Positions 7,696-17,124 of a stretch of DNA of 64,000 nucleotides are shown here, in pieces (within the stretch, counting starts at the first letter, position 1; the number at the start of each line of letters is the position of its first letter). The DNA lies in assembly GCA_903909435.1 (NCBI GenBank), contig CAIVVT010000166.1, positions 1-64,000 of the forward strand, in the 5' to 3' direction. The notes under the pieces were generated by a model that searched no databases, had not been told where the DNA came from, and saw nothing but the letters and a program-made list of their open reading frames with translations. Origin of the DNA: an uncultured Acidobacteriia bacterium. GTDB taxonomy: Bacteria > Acidobacteriota > Terriglobia > Bryobacterales > Bryobacteraceae. The position numbers and the translations under genes are program-made.

Positions 7696-8094
7696 GTGAG
7701 CTTTTACGGCGTAATCACCGACCCCAAGCCCACCTGGCACAATCCCCGGATTCTGTCGCTGCTGCTGCTGGTGTTCCTGGTCGGCGTGGCATGCGGCGGA
7801 TTTGCCACTCAGTACGCCATTTCGCACCTCGTCCCCAGAACTTCCCATTCGTCCCGCGATAGCGCCCAGGCCCGTACCATGGCGCACCTCAAGCAGGACC
7901 TCAACCTCACGCCCGATCAGGAGCATAAGATCGGAATCCTGCTGGAAGATCTAGCCAAGTACTACGACAACGTCCAGGTTCAGATGGACGATGTCCGGCA
8001 AGACGGCAAGGAGCGCATTAAGAAGCTCCTGACGGCGGAACAGCAGAAGAAGTTCGACAAGATCATGACGGAGATGTCTCCGCGGGCCCGCTAG
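7696..8094 (+). CDS. Membrane-anchored Spy/CpxP-like protein
   Basis: A 132-residue protein with an N-terminal membrane anchor (RILSLLLLVFLVGVACGGF) and an extracytoplasmic helical domain. The domain carries two copies of the LTxxQ-type motif, LTPDQEHKI and LLTAEQQKKFDKI, as in Spy/CpxP/ZraP periplasmic chaperones and metal-stress sensors. It starts with GTG 7696, 18 bases after the anti-sigma gene. It is therefore likely the third member of the sigma / anti-sigma operon, acting either as the sensed partner or as an envelope chaperone. The exact ligand cannot be read from the sequence. Confidence 0.75.
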   Translation: MSFYGVITDPKPTWHNPRILSLLLLVFLVGVACGGFATQYAISHLVPRTSHSSRDSAQARTMAHLKQDLNLTPDQEHKIGILLEDLAKYYDNVQVQMDDVRQDGKERIKKLLTAEQQKKFDKIMTEMSPRAR

Positions 8095-8105
8095 TTTGCG
8101 CGCGC

Positions 8106-9110
8106 TCAGACCTTTACCACCAGTTTGCCCCGATTGGCGCCGCTGAATAGCCGGTTCAATGCCGCAGGCGCCTGCGCCAGCCCTTCCACGAGATCCACCC
8201 GGTAGTGCAGCCGTCCCCCCATGTGCCAGCCGATCAACTTGAGCGCAGCCTCCATCGCACGGCCCAGGTAATCGAGCACGATGAAACCCTCAATTCTGGC
8301 ACGCTTGCCAATGAGGACGGCGAGATTCGAGGGGCCCGGCTCCGGGCTTTGGGCGTTGTACTGGGAGATCATGCCGCAAGCGACGATGCGCGCCCGCAGG
8401 TTGATGTGGCCCAGAACCGCCTCGAGGATGTGCCCGCCCACGTTGTCGAAGTAAACATCCACGCCGTTCGGGCAAAGGCGTGACAGTTCCCTACTCACGT
8501 TGGCCGACTTGTAGTCGATAGCGCCGTCGAAGCCCAGCTCGCCGGTCAGCCAGTCGCACTTGGGCTTGCCGCCGGCAATGCCGATAACGCGCAGGCCCAG
8601 AATCTTGCCAATCTGCCCAACCAGTGAGCCGACGGCGCCGGCCGCCGCCGAGACCACCAACGTTTCGCCGGCTTTCGCCTGCCCGACCTCCAGCAATCCA
8701 AAGTACGCGGTCAGGCCGATGTGGCCGAGCAGTCCGAAATGAGCGTCGAGCGGTAGCGGGATCGGCGGCAGTTTGGTCATGCCTTCGGGCGGTCCCTGGA
8801 AGAACTTCTGCCAGCAGAGCATGCCCTGGACCGTGTCGCCGGCCGAGTACTTGGGGTTGTTGCTCTGCTCGACGGTCCCAATGCCGATTCCACGCATCAC
8901 CGCGCCCAGCGGCAGCCGGGGCAAGTAGCTGTCGGCGTCGTTCATCCAGACGCGGTTGGTCGGATCGAGCGACAGCAGGTTCTGCCGCACCAGCACCTCG
9001 CCCTCGCCCAGGGCCGGCAATTCCAACTCGCGCCATTCCAGGTCTCCGACTTTCAGCAGCCCCGCGGGGCGCCTTACCAGATGCCATGCGGCATTCATTC
9101 GCTCGCTCAT
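8106..9110 (-). CDS. NADP-dependent MDR-family oxidoreductase (PTGR/CurA-like)
   Basis: A 334-residue zinc-independent medium-chain dehydrogenase/reductase. It has a GroES-like N-terminal part (VLVRQNLLSLDPTNR), the GLTAYFGLLEVG segment and a Rossmann fold with SAAAGAVGSLVGQIGK. The subfamily-typical DVYFDNVGGHILE and NLRARIVACGMISQYN are also present. Relatives reduce alpha,beta-unsaturated ketones or aldehydes with NADPH (leukotriene B4 12-hydroxydehydrogenase, curcumin reductase). It lacks the Zn-binding cysteines of alcohol dehydrogenases. The gene is divergent from the VOC protein gene across 122 bp and ends close behind the Spy-like gene. The substrate is unknown. Confidence 0.88.
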   Translation of the reverse strand: MSERMNAAWHLVRRPAGLLKVGDLEWRELELPALGEGEVLVRQNLLSLDPTNRVWMNDADSYLPRLPLGAVMRGIGIGTVEQSNNPKYSAGDTVQGMLCWQKFFQGPPEGMTKLPPIPLPLDAHFGLLGHIGLTAYFGLLEVGQAKAGETLVVSAAAGAVGSLVGQIGKILGLRVIGIAGGKPKCDWLTGELGFDGAIDYKSANVSRELSRLCPNGVDVYFDNVGGHILEAVLGHINLRARIVACGMISQYNAQSPEPGPSNLAVLIGKRARIEGFIVLDYLGRAMEAALKLIGWHMGGRLHYRVDLVEGLAQAPAALNRLFSGANRGKLVVKV

Positions 9111-9232
9111 TGGCTTTTACCTCACTGCCCAGCATAGCGTCTGACCGGGCGTGTGATAGATTGCCTTGCAGAACGGGCTCCCGCCAGTCCGCGCGCCAGA
9201 CCGTTTTGTGGATGAGTTCGCCGGAGGGAAAC

Positions 9233-9781
9233 ATGAGACCGTTTTTCGCTTTCATCGCCGCCGCCGCGCTGGCAGCCCCCGTCTTTGCCCAGCCCCAGGT
9301 CCAGCCTGCGCGCGACCCGGGATTCAGGACGATCACACAGATCGCTTTCGTCACCAGGGACGTCGAGGCCAGCGCGAAGCGTTGGGCGGCGCTGCTCGGC
9401 ATCGAAGTCCCCAAGTCCTCGACAACTCGGCCCGGCAGCGAGGTGCACATGGTGTACCAGGGCAAACCGTCCAACAGCAAGGCGAAGCTGGCCTTTCTGA
9501 AGGCGGGACAAGTCACCGTCGAGCTGATCCAACCGCTCGGCCCCAATACTTCCTGGATGAAGTTCCTGAACGAACACGGCGAGGGAGTGCACCACATCGC
9601 GTTCAACGTCGAGAACCTGGCCAGGGCCAAAGACGAGTTGAAGGCTCAGGGGTACGACGAGATCCACAGCGGGCGTTGGGACGGCGACGACGCCGCCAGC
9701 AACGGGACGTACGTCTACTTCGATTCGACGAAGGACCTGGGATTGATGATCGAGTTGCTGAAAGCCGACTCCAAGAAGTGA
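9233..9781 (+). CDS. Secreted VOC-superfamily (glyoxalase-like) protein
   Basis: A 182-residue protein with a clear signal peptide (MRPFFAFIAAAALAAPVFAQ) and one vicinal-oxygen-chelate domain: ITQIAFVTRDVEASAKRWAALLG at the start, then VELIQPLG, GEGVHHIAFNVENLARAKDELKAQG and a C-terminal GLMIELL. Candidate metal ligands are the His of VHHIAF and the final Glu of MIELL. Start ATG 9233 follows GGAGGG four bases upstream. The fold resembles methylmalonyl-CoA epimerase and glyoxalase I, but export makes those functions unlikely. The true substrate is unknown. RluE-like pseudouridine synthase follows 14 bp downstream. Confidence 0.8.
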   Translation: MRPFFAFIAAAALAAPVFAQPQVQPARDPGFRTITQIAFVTRDVEASAKRWAALLGIEVPKSSTTRPGSEVHMVYQGKPSNSKAKLAFLKAGQVTVELIQPLGPNTSWMKFLNEHGEGVHHIAFNVENLARAKDELKAQGYDEIHSGRWDGDDAASNGTYVYFDSTKDLGLMIELLKADSKK

Positions 9782-9795
9782 GGTAACGCGCCAGC

Positions 9796-10413
9796 TTGCC
9801 GCGCTACATCGTCTTCAACAAGCCTTACGGGGTGCCCTCGCAGTTTTCCGATCCGGCGGGCGAGTTCGGGCTGACCCTGCGCGACTACGTGCCGGTACCG
9901 GAGGTGTATCCGGTGGGACGACTGGACCGGGACAGCGAAGGACTGCTGCTGCTGACCGGGGACGGGCTGCTGCAGCATCGCTTGACGGATCCGCGTTTCG
10001 CCCACCCGAAGACGTATCTGGCGCAGGTGGAGGGCGTGCCGCGGGACTCGGATCTGGAACCGCTGCGGAGGGGCGTCGTGATTCAGGGCCGGCGGACTCT
10101 TCCGGCGGGCGCGCGGCTACTGGCGGAGGAACCGCCACTGTGGCCGCGGACCCCACCGATCCGGTTTCGCAAGGCGATCCCCACGGCGTGGCTCGAAATC
10201 GTGCTCCGCGAGGGACGCAACCGGCAAGTGCGCCGGATGAGCGCGGCGGTAGGTCTGCCCACGTTGAGACTGGTGCGCTGGGCGCTCGGCCCGCTCACCG
10301 TCGCGGGGCTCGACCCCGGGGCGTGGCGCGAGTTGGACGCTCGCGATCTCCTTGAGCTGAAGAAGCTGGCCTCGACGCCGGCGACTGGCGCGGGCGGCTC
10401 ACGGGGTAAGTGA
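9796..10413 (+). CDS. rluE: Pseudouridine synthase, RluE/RsuA family
   Basis: A 205-residue enzyme of the RsuA/RluB/E/F family lacking an S4 domain, as in RluE, which converts a uridine of 23S rRNA (U2457 in E. coli) to pseudouridine. Visible motifs are the N-terminal [10 protein letters not shown], the catalytic loop [15 protein letters not shown] with the nucleophilic Asp, the KTYLAQVEG strand and [10 protein letters not shown] near the end. Starts with TTG 9796. The last 119 bases overlap, tail to tail, the end of truA on the opposite strand, including part of the RluE C-terminal fold. Confidence 0.9.
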   Translation: MPRYIVFNKPYGVPSQFSDPAGEFGLTLRDYVPVPEVYPVGRLDRDSEGLLLLTGDGLLQHRLTDPRFAHPKTYLAQVEGVPRDSDLEPLRRGVVIQGRRTLPAGARLLAEEPPLWPRTPPIRFRKAIPTAWLEIVLREGRNRQVRRMSAAVGLPTLRLVRWALGPLTVAGLDPGAWRELDARDLLELKKLASTPATGAGGSRGK

Positions 10414-11230
10414 CTTTATCCAGGAACAGGCCCGACGACGGAGCCGTCCACTCCGCGATCTCGATGCCACGGATGGGCTCGGCGTTGAGCAGCCGGCGGA
10501 ACTGGTCCACGCTCAGCTCGCCCAGGCCGACTTTCACTAAAGCCCCGGTCACGCGCCGGACCATGCGCCAGATGAAGTGCGAAGCCTCGATCCGGAACAG
10601 CAGCAGGCGGTCCTGCTCCTCCAAGGTGGCCGACTTGACCTCGACGATGGTCGATTCGTCGGGTCGCGACGGATCCTCCGCGCGGAACAGCACAAAGTCG
10701 TGCCGACCGGGCAGCAACTCGGCGGCCTCGCGCATGGCGGGGAGATTCAGGGGCTCTTTGACCCACCACACGAACTTCTTGGAGAAGGCATCCTTGCGCC
10801 GGGCGATGTGGTAGACGTAGGTGCGCGCGATGGCGTCGTGCCGGGCGTGGAAGCGGCTGGGGACTTCCTCGATCGCGCGAACCGCAATGTCGAACGGCAA
10901 CTCCTCGTTGAGCGCCAGCAGGAGCCTGTCCAGCGGCGGCGTAGTTCCGCGAAGCTCGACTTTGAGGTGGGCGACTTGCCCCGTGGCGTGCACACCGGCG
11001 TCGGTACGGCCTGCGCCGCCCAGTTCGACGGGGCCGTCGAATAGCGTCTCGGCGGCTATTCTCAGTTCGCCAAGGATGGTTCGGGGTGCGTTCTCCTGCT
11101 CGGCCCACCCGCTGTAGCGCGAGCCATCGTATTCAAGCGTCAGCTTCCAGGCTCTGAGCGCGGGACCGCTGGTGTGCGAGACCGGGCGGGATACGGGTTT
11201 AAGCGGCGGTTTGAGCGCTCGATAGTCCAC
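10295..11230 (-). CDS. truA: tRNA pseudouridine synthase A
   Basis: TruA modifies U38-U40 in the tRNA anticodon arm. The core shows [17 protein letters not shown], the catalytic-Asp motif [34 protein letters not shown] and [14 protein letters not shown]. No ATG lies near the conserved start. GTG 11230 is chosen because AAGGA sits about six bases upstream, giving 311 residues. The normal family end is near [10 protein letters not shown]. Here a further ~35-residue Arg/Pro/Ser-rich tail is encoded entirely opposite the 3' end of the RluE-like gene, so the tail may have arisen by stop-codon loss into the neighbour's antisense strand. Confidence 0.92.
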   Translation of the reverse strand: MDYRALKPPLKPVSRPVSHTSGPALRAWKLTLEYDGSRYSGWAEQENAPRTILGELRIAAETLFDGPVELGGAGRTDAGVHATGQVAHLKVELRGTTPPLDRLLLALNEELPFDIAVRAIEEVPSRFHARHDAIARTYVYHIARRKDAFSKKFVWWVKEPLNLPAMREAAELLPGRHDFVLFRAEDPSRPDESTIVEVKSATLEEQDRLLLFRIEASHFIWRMVRRVTGALVKVGLGELSVDQFRRLLNAEPIRGIEIAEWTAPSSGLFLDKVTYPVSRPRQSPASRPASSAQGDRERPTRATPRGRAPRR

Positions 11231-11349
11231 TTTGATTCCTTCGACTTGGCCCGCAGGCGGGCCTTCTCTCAATTCTCGCAGAGGGGCAAAATGCGCCGTT
11301 CCCGACCAAACCGTGCGGCGAATCCGTACCGGGGAGGCTGCGGGATACA

Positions 11350-12990
11350 ATGGGCGCGATGCGACTGAGTCCCCATTTTCCGCTCTCCGGCGCAACATCC
11401 ACCGCGGCAATCGGGACATCCCTGGCGCGAGCTTGCGACTTGCGAATCGCAGTGGTGCTTTCGCTATCTATCCTGCCCGCGCTCAGCCAGGGCCCAACCA
11501 TCGAAAAAACGCTGATCGCCATTCAAGGCTCGATCCAGGCGGGGCGTCAAGCGGAAGCTCTGCAGCAGATCGAAACGGCTCTGGCGCGATTCCCCAAAGC
11601 CGGCGGCATCTATAACCTGCGCGGCGTCGTTCACGCCCAGCGCGACGAACTTGCACTGGCGCGGGCGGATTTCCAGCAGGCCGTGAAGCTGTCACCAACC
11701 CTGACGCCAGCCTGGCAGAATCTGGCACGCGCGTGCCAGCTCACGCCCGGCCAGGACGCCGACGCCGTGGCCTGCGCGGTTTCGGCCTGGCAGCACGTCT
11801 TGTTGGCCAAGCCTAACGACGCGGAAGCGCGAGCATCGCTGGCGACGGTCTTCGAATGGCAGGGCAAATTCGCGGACTCGCTGGGCGAACTCGAGCGATT
11901 GCCTGCGAACGAGACCGCGCGCCCGGCACTGGCCGCCTTGCGCTGCGCGGATCTTGCGGGCTTGGGCCGGACCCAGGAAGCAATGGCCTCGGCACGGCGA
12001 CTGCTACAGACAAGTGACTTCTCCGAGGCGGATGCCGGCTCCATCTTCCCGGTCCTCGGCAGCGCGAAGAACGCGCCCATCGTGATCTTGCTCGTGGAGG
12101 CCCTGGACTCGCGCGGCACTGTCTCCGTGACCAGCTTGAAGCATCTCGCCGTGGCCTACGAGCAGGCAAACCGGCCCGCAGACGCGCGCAGGGCGCTGGA
12201 GCGAGTTGCACTGCAGGAGCCCGGAAACGTCGAGCACCTATACGCACTAGCCCGCGTCGCCTACAGCCAGAAGGATCTGGAGGGCAGCCTCGGCTATATC
12301 GCGCATGCGCGCGACCTGACTCCGAACGATGCCCGTGTCCACTTCCTGTTCGGGCTGGTCACCATGCAAATGGAACTGCCGGTGGAAGCCCGCAAATCGC
12401 TGGAAAAAGCGCTCTCCCTCGATCCGCAAAACCCCGATTTCAACTATGCGCTAGGGTCAGTGATTCTGAGTTCGGGCGACGGCGGAACTGCCGTGAAGTA
12501 CCTGAAGACATTCATCGCGTCCCGTCCGGCGGAGGCGCGCGGGCACTTCGCGCTGGGAGTCGCCTATTTCTCGTCGAACGACTACGACGAGTGCCGCAAG
12601 GAGATGCAAATCGCCCGCAAGGATCCTCAGAGCGAAGCCGGGGCCGAATTCTTCCTGGGGCGGATCGCCAGGATCGAGGAGAACCTGGACGAGGCGGCCA
12701 CGCATCTGGAGCGGAGCATCCAGCTGTCGCCGGCCTTCGCCGAGGGTTACGCGGAACTGGCGCGGGTGCGCTTGCGGCAGGACCGGGTGGAAGACGCGAG
12801 GGCGGCGCTGGATAGAGCTATCGCACTCGATCCAGACAGCTACCAGGCCAACGCGGCGCTGGTCCTGCTGTATCAGAGAACCCACGATCCACGGCTCGTG
12901 GAGCAGGGGGCGAAGTTGAGGAAACTGGACGCCGCAAGATCGAAGCGCCAGGAGTTGATGCTGCGGACGATCGAAGTCAAGCCGTATTGA
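11350..12990 (+). CDS. Exported TPR-repeat protein
   Basis: A 546-residue protein with an N-terminal signal (LRIAVVLSLSILPALSQG) followed by tetratricopeptide repeats along nearly its whole length. Clear units include GIYNLRGVVHAQRDELALARADFQQAVKLSP, ARVHFLFGLVTMQ.. and AEGYAELARVRLRQDRVEDARAALDRAIALDP. Such repeats form a superhelical scaffold for protein contacts in the periplasm or at the membrane. It is divergent from truA by 119 bp. Either ATG 11350 or ATG 11359 could start it. No enzymatic domain is seen and no partner is obvious. Confidence 0.85.
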   Translation: MGAMRLSPHFPLSGATSTAAIGTSLARACDLRIAVVLSLSILPALSQGPTIEKTLIAIQGSIQAGRQAEALQQIETALARFPKAGGIYNLRGVVHAQRDELALARADFQQAVKLSPTLTPAWQNLARACQLTPGQDADAVACAVSAWQHVLLAKPNDAEARASLATVFEWQGKFADSLGELERLPANETARPALAALRCADLAGLGRTQEAMASARRLLQTSDFSEADAGSIFPVLGSAKNAPIVILLVEALDSRGTVSVTSLKHLAVAYEQANRPADARRALERVALQEPGNVEHLYALARVAYSQKDLEGSLGYIAHARDLTPNDARVHFLFGLVTMQMELPVEARKSLEKALSLDPQNPDFNYALGSVILSSGDGGTAVKYLKTFIASRPAEARGHFALGVAYFSSNDYDECRKEMQIARKDPQSEAGAEFFLGRIARIEENLDEAATHLERSIQLSPAFAEGYAELARVRLRQDRVEDARAALDRAIALDPDSYQANAALVLLYQRTHDPRLVEQGAKLRKLDAARSKRQELMLRTIEVKPY

Positions 12991-13342
12991 CGCGGGCTTT
13001 CTGGAAGCACGGGATGGCCGAATGCACGCCCCGGCGCGGCCTCTCCGCGTACCGAACTTTATAGCCGCCCACCGCGATAGGAGCCTCACAGCACACCCGC
13101 CCTACGTTGTGCGCAATTGCTGGCCCTATTGACCGCATGCGGACCAGGCAGGTCGAGGGTATAGCCCGTTCGTACCATGCCAGCCGCCTATCCGAATCGC
13201 CCGATGAGCCCGTCAAGAGCCATCCGTCCGAAAGATATGCGTACCAGTACAATCGGCTTGCTGTTATCGTGGCCTGGAGACCTGCGTGTCCGAAATTGTA
13301 CGGTAAGATCGAAGTGCTGCCGATCTGCCCTGGCACGTTCCG
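12991..13342. other. Intergenic stretch, no gene seen
   Basis: 352 bases between the TPR gene and the hybrid kinase. No frame here looks coding. A perfect 10-bp palindrome CCGCATGCGG lies at 13133-13142, about 200 bp before the kinase start. It could be an operator, but there is no second copy in this stretch. Confidence 0.5.
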
Positions 13343-16300
13343 ATGCTCATTCGCACCACTTTGCGAATTGTCCTGCTCCTCATCGCCGCGACGGGGTTGG
13401 TTTCGGCCCAGCACCACAATTTCCGGGTCTACGGTTCAGATAGCGGGCTGACCGGACTGGACATCGAAGACATCGCACAAGACCCTCAGGGTTACTTATG
13501 GGTGACGTCGCAGGGAGGCCTGTTCCGTTTCGATGGAGAGAATTTCGAGCCGCAAGGCGACTCCGTCGGCTTGCCCTGGTTCTGGTGCGAGTCCCTGCAT
13601 TTCACCCCTGATGGTGCGCTTTGGATCTCAAGCCACAATGGCCTCTTCGAACAGCGTAACGGAGAATACCGCGCAGTTCCGGTGCCTGCGAAAGGGATGT
13701 CGCGGGGCAAGCGGACTATCGATTCCGACGCTGACGGCAGCGTGTACCTGGCCACGCAGGACGGACTGCTCGTTGGCAGATCGTCGAAAAGCCCGCGCCA
13801 ATGGAGCCGCGTCTGGCCGCCCCCGAGCGCGCCTCCCCAGGCTGTCAGCGGAGTGAAGTCTTTCTCCTCCAGCGAGATCTGGTTCAGTTGCGCACAATCG
13901 ATCTGCCTCTGGAATGGGCAGAGAGTTCAGGAGTATGGGCCTCGGCAGGGCGTTGCACCACAGGAGTGGTTCGCTTTCGCAAAAGACGGCCAGGGGCACC
14001 TGCTGGCCCGCTCCTCGGACCACCTATTGGAGTGGGTCCCGGCGCAAGGCCGCTGGGTCCGCGCAGATGCGGGGCTTTCCCGGTCAACCGAAAGGAAACC
14101 GCTCTTCATCGATCAGTCCGGCAGGGTATTCGTCCCGACCGATGCAGGCCTGGCCGTGCGTTTGGCGCGAGGGTGGAAGTACCTGACGCGCAAGAACGGG
14201 TTGCCCGTGAATGTGGTCACCAGCTTGTTTGAAGACCGGGAAGGCAACATCTGGGCGGGCACTTACGGCGGAGGGGTCGCCCTCTGGATCGGGCAGCGGG
14301 AATGGCTCGCGTGGACGGAAGCGGAAGGACTGCCATCGGAAGAGGTTTGGTCCATTGTCCCCGAATCGCCGTCGCGCTACTGGATCGGCACCAGCCGTGG
14401 GGTGGCTGTTCTCGAACAGGGTAGCGATGAATGGACGCTGCGTGCTCTCAAGTCGGCGCTAACTCCACCCCGCGTGATTGCAATGGCGCGAGACCAGCAG
14501 GGACACCTTTGGGTTCCCGCGGCGACCGAGGGGTTCTATCGTGCGGACAATTACGGAAGCGGAGCACGGACAATCGGAGGGCGCTCCGGCATCAAGGGGC
14601 CGGACGTCAACTTCCTGCTGGTCGATTCGGACAACCGGCTGTGGGTGGCTTCGGACAAGGGCCTCTTCCGCAGCACTCGCCTCAACGAACCGGATGTCCG
14701 TTTCGATCCTGTAAGCGTGCCTGGACAGAACCAGCCGGGCGCGTGGTGGAACCTCACCCGCGCCGCCGATGGCACCGTCTGGGCGGCGGGACTACGAGGC
14801 CTCATGTCCGTTCGGGACGGCATCGCGAGGCTTTATACCGCCAAGGATGGGCTGCTGGCGGATGCGGTTTTCGTCAGCCAACCCGTGAAAGGTGAGGTCT
14901 GGCTCGCCTACGATTCACACGCCGGAATCACCCGTCTAAGTTGGGATGGCGGACGCCTCCATGTAAGCCACTTCCGAAGCGAAGCAGAACATCGCACGGA
15001 CCGGCTCTATTCAATGGCTGCGGATTCCGCCGGACGACTCTACGTCGGCACTGGAAACGGGTTGCTGATATACGACGGGCACGACTGGAGCTCGATCGAC
15101 ACCAGCGATGGCCTCATCTGGCCCGACTGCTCGCAGGGCGGGCTGACGTTCGATTCGCAAGGTGCATTGTGGATCGGAACCAGCCGCGGTCTCTCGCGCT
15201 ACCGGCCTGAACATTCGCGGGAACATCGCCCGCCGGTGGTTTTCGCGGATGCCTCGCTGCCCAACGGGCGGACGTTCCCGGCAGGGAGTCCACCGCAACT
15301 GCCGTACACCGGCGAAGCGATCGATTTCAATTTCCGCGGGCTTACCTTCACGAATTGGGCTAAGGTCCTGTTCCGTTACCGCCTGGCCGGCCTGGAAGAG
15401 AGTTGGGTCGAAACGCATTCCCAGACGGTCCACTATCCCAAACTGCAGCCCGGCAAGTACGTCTTCGAGGTGCAGATGCGAAGCTCCGAAGGGGTCTGGA
15501 GCGAACACCCGGCTCGCATCCCCTTTGAGGTTCTGACACCCTGGTGGCGAACTTTTTGGATGATCGGGGTGTACGTTGCCCTGCTTGGGCTCGCCGGTCA
15601 ACTTCTCTATTGGTGGCGGATGCGCCGATTGCAGGCGCATGAGCAGGAGTTGCAAGCGGCCGTACAGCGAGGACGTCAGGAAATCGAAGGGCAGAAGCTC
15701 GAGATCGAACGACTGCTGGAGAAGTCGGAGCAAGCCAATCGAGCCAAAAGCGAGTTTCTGGCGAACGTCAGCCACGAATTGCGCACGCCTCTCACCGGTG
15801 TGATTGGGCTTTCTGACCTGATCCTGCAGGGTGAACTGGAAGCTATTCAACGCGAGCACCTGCAGGTTTTGCGCCAGTCCGCTACCGGGCTATTGGGAAT
15901 TCTCAACGATATTTTGGATCTCTCGAAGGTCGAAATCGGCCGTATGGATCTGAGACTGGAGGGCTTCGACCTCCGCGAGTGCGTCCAGGCGTCCGTGCAA
16001 ACCTTGTCTGCCACCGCGCAAGGCAAAGGCATCGCCTTGACGTCTGAGTGGCTGAGCGACGTCCCACCGCGCGTGGTTGGCGACCCTCTGCGGCTGCGCC
16101 AGATCCTGCTCAATCTGCTCGGCAATGCGGTGAAGTTCACCTCCAGCGGAAGCGTCCTGCTGCAAGCCGTATGCAGGCGGCTCGAACCAGCAAACGAATC
16201 CGGCGCGTTCGAACTGCAATTCAGCGTTTCCGACACGGGCATCGGCATCCCTCCATCGCAGCAGGAACGGATCTTCGAGGCGTTTCACCAGGCGGACAAT

Positions 16301-16894
16301 TCGCTCTCGCGGGAGTTCGGCGGCACGGGCCTCGGACTGGCGATCTGCAAGAGGCTCGCCAGCCTGATGGATGGGGACCTGCGGGTAGTGAGCGAAGTCG
16401 GGCGCGGCAGCGTGTTTCACGTCACGCTCAAAATGCGGGAAGCTTCCGCCACGCCCGCTCAACCGGCGACCCAGCCACCTGCTCAAGCCGATCTCCGGCC
16501 CCGCCGGATTCTGTTGGTGGAAGACAACCCGGTCAACCGAAAGGTGGTGGTCGGCCTGCTGAGTAAGTACGGTCACACCATTGACTCAGTCGGGAACGGC
16601 AAAGAAGCCCTGGAGGCACTGGCGAAAGGAATTCACGATCTGGTGCTGATGGATGTGCAGATGCCGGTGATGGACGGTCTCGAAGCCACACGGCGCATCC
16701 GTGCCATGGAAGTGGGCGGGGCGCGCCATCTTCCGATCATCGGACTCACCGCGTTGGCGATGAAGGGAGACCACGAAGTCTGCCTGGCGGCGGGGATGGA
16801 CGAGTGCCTGCACAAACCGATCGAATTGGCGGCGCTGCTCAGCGCCATCGAGCAGGCCGGACAGCTTGACGGCTCGCGCCCGGTGTCCGGGTAG
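13343..16894 (+). CDS. Hybrid histidine kinase with periplasmic propeller sensor
   Basis: 1183 residues. In order: a signal peptide (..LLLIAATGLVSAQ), about 640 residues of two-component-regulator propeller repeats (for example DIAQDPQGYLWVTSQGGLFR), a Y_Y_Y domain (~655-735), a TM helix (~742-763) and a coiled coil. Then come HisKA with H811 in VSHELRTPL, a HATPase (NLLGNAVKFT, DTGIGIP, GGTGLGLAI), a Pro/Ala linker and a REC domain with D1104 in LVLMDVQMPVMDG and the Lys in LHKPI. The layout resembles Bacteroidetes HTCS sensors for carbohydrates, but the protein ends after REC with no AraC helix-turn-helix. The phosphate must therefore pass to a separate partner, and none is encoded nearby. 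Confidence 0.93.
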   Translation: MLIRTTLRIVLLLIAATGLVSAQHHNFRVYGSDSGLTGLDIEDIAQDPQGYLWVTSQGGLFRFDGENFEPQGDSVGLPWFWCESLHFTPDGALWISSHNGLFEQRNGEYRAVPVPAKGMSRGKRTIDSDADGSVYLATQDGLLVGRSSKSPRQWSRVWPPPSAPPQAVSGVKSFSSSEIWFSCAQSICLWNGQRVQEYGPRQGVAPQEWFAFAKDGQGHLLARSSDHLLEWVPAQGRWVRADAGLSRSTERKPLFIDQSGRVFVPTDAGLAVRLARGWKYLTRKNGLPVNVVTSLFEDREGNIWAGTYGGGVALWIGQREWLAWTEAEGLPSEEVWSIVPESPSRYWIGTSRGVAVLEQGSDEWTLRALKSALTPPRVIAMARDQQGHLWVPAATEGFYRADNYGSGARTIGGRSGIKGPDVNFLLVDSDNRLWVASDKGLFRSTRLNEPDVRFDPVSVPGQNQPGAWWNLTRAADGTVWAAGLRGLMSVRDGIARLYTAKDGLLADAVFVSQPVKGEVWLAYDSHAGITRLSWDGGRLHVSHFRSEAEHRTDRLYSMAADSAGRLYVGTGNGLLIYDGHDWSSIDTSDGLIWPDCSQGGLTFDSQGALWIGTSRGLSRYRPEHSREHRPPVVFADASLPNGRTFPAGSPPQLPYTGEAIDFNFRGLTFTNWAKVLFRYRLAGLEESWVETHSQTVHYPKLQPGKYVFEVQMRSSEGVWSEHPARIPFEVLTPWWRTFWMIGVYVALLGLAGQLLYWWRMRRLQAHEQELQAAVQRGRQEIEGQKLEIERLLEKSEQANRAKSEFLANVSHELRTPLTGVIGLSDLILQGELEAIQREHLQVLRQSATGLLGILNDILDLSKVEIGRMDLRLEGFDLRECVQASVQTLSATAQGKGIALTSEWLSDVPPRVVGDPLRLRQILLNLLGNAVKFTSSGSVLLQAVCRRLEPANESGAFELQFSVSDTGIGIPPSQQERIFEAFHQADNSLSREFGGTGLGLAICKRLASLMDGDLRVVSEVGRGSVFHVTLKMREASATPAQPATQPPAQADLRPRRILLVEDNPVNRKVVVGLLSKYGHTIDSVGNGKEALEALAKGIHDLVLMDVQMPVMDGLEATRRIRAMEVGGARHLPIIGLTALAMKGDHEVCLAAGMDECLHKPIELAALLSAIEQAGQLDGSRPVSG

Positions 16895-16921
16895 ACGACT
16901 CAATAGAAATGTTGAAAGGAT

Positions 16922-16998
16922 TGGTGCGCCCGGACCGATTCGAACGGCCGACCTACTGGTTCGTAGCCAGTTGCTCTATCCAGCTGAGCTACGGGCGC
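16922..16998 (-). tRNA. tRNA-Arg (anticodon ACG)
   Basis: A 77-nt cloverleaf on the minus strand. The acceptor stem is GCGCCCG/CGGGCGC, the D-arm GCTC/GAGC, and the anticodon stem ACTGG/CCAGT with loop CTACGAA, which gives anticodon ACG. The T-arm is GGCCG-TTCGAAT-CGGTC, followed by discriminator A and an encoded CCA. All stems pair perfectly apart from ordinary positions. A34 would be deaminated to inosine to read CGU, CGC and CGA. Confidence 0.97.
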
Positions 16999-17124
16999 AC
17001 GTGCGGAGTAATCCCCAATATAACAACTCGGTTGACAGCAGGCAAGGAAACGCGGGTTCCAAGTGCAATTGGGGCGGGCGTTTGAAAACGCTCGCCCCAT
17101 TTACCAGTCGCTCGAGCGGAGGGC

